Origin: Vulcanimicrobiota bacterium
Lineage (GTDB): Bacteria; Eremiobacterota; Eremiobacteria; Baltobacterales; Baltobacteraceae
Reading direction: 5' to 3'
Length of the DNA: 7,003 nt
Assembly (NCBI GenBank): GCA_028287545.1
Contig: JAQBPL010000199.1
Span: 1 to 7,003 of the forward strand
Part shown: in pieces, positions 5,874-7,003 of the stretch
How positions within the stretch are numbered: position 1 is the first letter of the stretch
Layout: each line of letters opens with the position of its first letter
Translations under genes and position numbers: made by a program
The notes under the pieces: generated by a model
What the model was told of the DNA's origin: nothing
The model's database searches: none
Seen by the model: the letters and a program-made list of their open reading frames with translations, nothing else

Positions 5874-6938
5874 TCAGACGCTCGTGTGGCCAATGACGAC
5901 TCGGGCTATGCTTTCTCGTGCTTCGCGCATGAGGTCCGCCACAATTTCCGCGGCCGGCTTGGCCGTCGCTAATGGCGCCGCCTGACCTGCCCACAGCGAA
6001 AGGAACTCGGCGCGTCCTTGTTCGGCAGCCGCCGTGCGAATGTCGCGCGTCATCGCGTTCTGGAACGGATACGGTGCAATATCCGCCGGATCGCGCAAAT
6101 CCGCGATGACCCGGTTCGGGATGCCCCGCGCGGTCCGTCCGGAGAAGGCGCGCGTGAATACGGTGCGGACGGCATCCGGCGATGCCAGCGCCTCGCGGTA
6201 TGCAGGCGCAATGCCCGACTCCGTTGCGAGCAGGAACGACGTCCCGATGGCTGCGGCGGCAGCGCCAAGAGCCAGCACCGCCGCCACCCCGCGGCCGTCA
6301 CCGATGCCACCGGAGGCGAACACGGGCAAGCCGGTGGCATCCACGACTTGCGGAACGAGCGCGAGCGTGCCGACGAGAGACTCCTCGACCGGAGCAAGGA
6401 ACGTGCCGCGATGGGCACCGGCTTCATATCCCTGCGCCATGATTCCGTCGACCCCGGCATCCTTGAGCGCGCGCGCCTCCTCGACCGTGGTCGCCGTACC
6501 CATCGTGAAGATTTTGGCATCCCGAAAGCGCGCGAGCGTTTCGGCATCCGGGATGCCGAAGGTGAACGTGAACACGGCGGGCTTCGCCGCGAGCACGGCG
6601 TCGATCTGTTGCCGGTACCGGTCGGGCGGTATTGCAGGTCGATCGGGGTGAGGCAGTCCGAGTTCCTCACGATAACCTCGCAAGCGGTTGTGCGCGCGCG
6701 CCAGCACGCGGTCGTCGGCGACGTAGGGCGGCTGCTCGACGAACACGTTCACGCCGAAAGGCCGCGTCGTGGCCCCTCGCAGCGCATCAGTCTGCGTCGC
6801 TATCTGGTCCGGCGTCAAATACGCACACGGGAGAATGCCGAATCCGCCGGCGTTGCTGACCGCAGCGACGAGCGGAACGGTAGCGACACCGCCCATCGGC
6901 GCGAGGACAATCGGGAGGTCGAGAAATGGCAGCGACAC
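5874..6938 (-). CDS. Nitronate monooxygenase (2-nitropropane dioxygenase family), class I-like
   Basis: An FMN-dependent TIM-barrel flavoenzyme that oxidises propionate 3-nitronate or alkyl nitronates to carbonyl compounds and nitrite; cytoplasmic, usually detoxification or nitrogen salvage. The 354-residue length is typical. Motifs are LPIVLAPMGGVATVPL (8-23), SNAGGFGIL (28-36), FGVNVFVEQP (61-70), FTFGIP (125-130), GIMAQGYEAGAHRGTF (165-180) with the likely catalytic His176, the FMN-phosphate loop FASGGIGDGRG (207-217) with IGTSFL (231-236), and SGRTARGIPNR. The usual second Gly of EAGGHRG is Ala here. Start choice: GTG 6938 gives MSLPFLDLPIVLAPM, the normal family N-terminus, and has AAGGAG with a 6-nt spacer. 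ATG 6956 and GTG 6983 lack a ribosome binding site and would add residues the family does not have. Substrate is inferred. Confidence 0.92.
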   Translation of the reverse strand: MSLPFLDLPIVLAPMGGVATVPLVAAVSNAGGFGILPCAYLTPDQIATQTDALRGATTRPFGVNVFVEQPPYVADDRVLARAHNRLRGYREELGLPHPDRPAIPPDRYRQQIDAVLAAKPAVFTFTFGIPDAETLARFRDAKIFTMGTATTVEEARALKDAGVDGIMAQGYEAGAHRGTFLAPVEESLVGTLALVPQVVDATGLPVFASGGIGDGRGVAAVLALGAAAAAIGTSFLLATESGIAPAYREALASPDAVRTVFTRAFSGRTARGIPNRVIADLRDPADIAPYPFQNAMTRDIRTAAAEQGRAEFLSLWAGQAAPLATAKPAAEIVADLMREARESIARVVIGHTSV

Positions 6939-7003
6939 GTCCTTCTCCTTCACCATTGGCACGACAGCGACCGGTAGCCGCACACGACAACGCTAGGTCG
7001 CCG
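6939..7003 (-). promoter_or_regulatory. 5' leader of the nitronate monooxygenase gene with strong ribosome binding site
   Basis: AAGGAG, 6 nt before GTG 6938, is the clearest Shine-Dalgarno site in the window and decides the start codon. I see no confident -35/-10 pair in the remaining sequence, and the region is cut by the window edge, so the promoter may lie outside. Confidence 0.5.

Noticed and set aside
6018..6977. 319-codon plus-strand ORF opposite the nitronate monooxygenase gene
   Set aside because: Arg-rich antisense shadow of a gene with complete family motifs.
1..7003. A multi-gene defence, secretion or biosynthetic system
   Set aside because: The recognised genes are ordinary metabolic, transport or single exported proteins with mixed orientations, and no effector, nuclease, ATPase or synthase set is present.

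Overview
The window is high-GC bacterial DNA with densely packed genes and strongly G/C-biased third codon positions. A soil or environmental bacterium fits this, but no marker gene fixes the phylum; proteobacterial and Eremiobacterota-like origins are both possible. I find no rRNA, tRNA, transposase, CRISPR array, phage gene or integration site.

Layout. The left edge holds the C-terminal end of a MmgE/PrpD-family gene (+). It converges, with 6 bp between stops, on a CPA1 sodium/proton antiporter gene (-). About 135 bp of divergent intergenic DNA follows, then a secreted GH76-like (alpha/alpha) toroid protein with a C-terminal beta-sandwich (+). That gene converges on a small SPW-repeat membrane protein (-). 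From there to the right edge everything is on the minus strand. In order of transcription these are a class I nitronate monooxygenase, a small exported two-cysteine protein, a candidate 45-codon ORF, a D-tartrate dehydratase-like enolase-superfamily enzyme, and the SPW-repeat gene.

Function. The enzymes suggest peripheral carbon and nitrogen catabolism: a PrpD-type hydroxyacid enzyme, dehydration of an acid sugar or tartrate, and oxidation of alkyl nitronates. There is also an ion-homeostasis antiporter and one extracellular carbohydrate-active-like protein. The minus-strand genes are spaced by 77-148 bp, so one operon is not assured, except that the candidate small ORF would bridge one gap with start/stop contacts at both ends.

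Novelty. I see no clear undescribed multi-gene system. The best leads are the small bridging ORF at 5204-5341, the GH76-like protein that lacks the family's paired aspartates, and the TarD-like enzyme that keeps its catalytic set but changes neighbouring residues.
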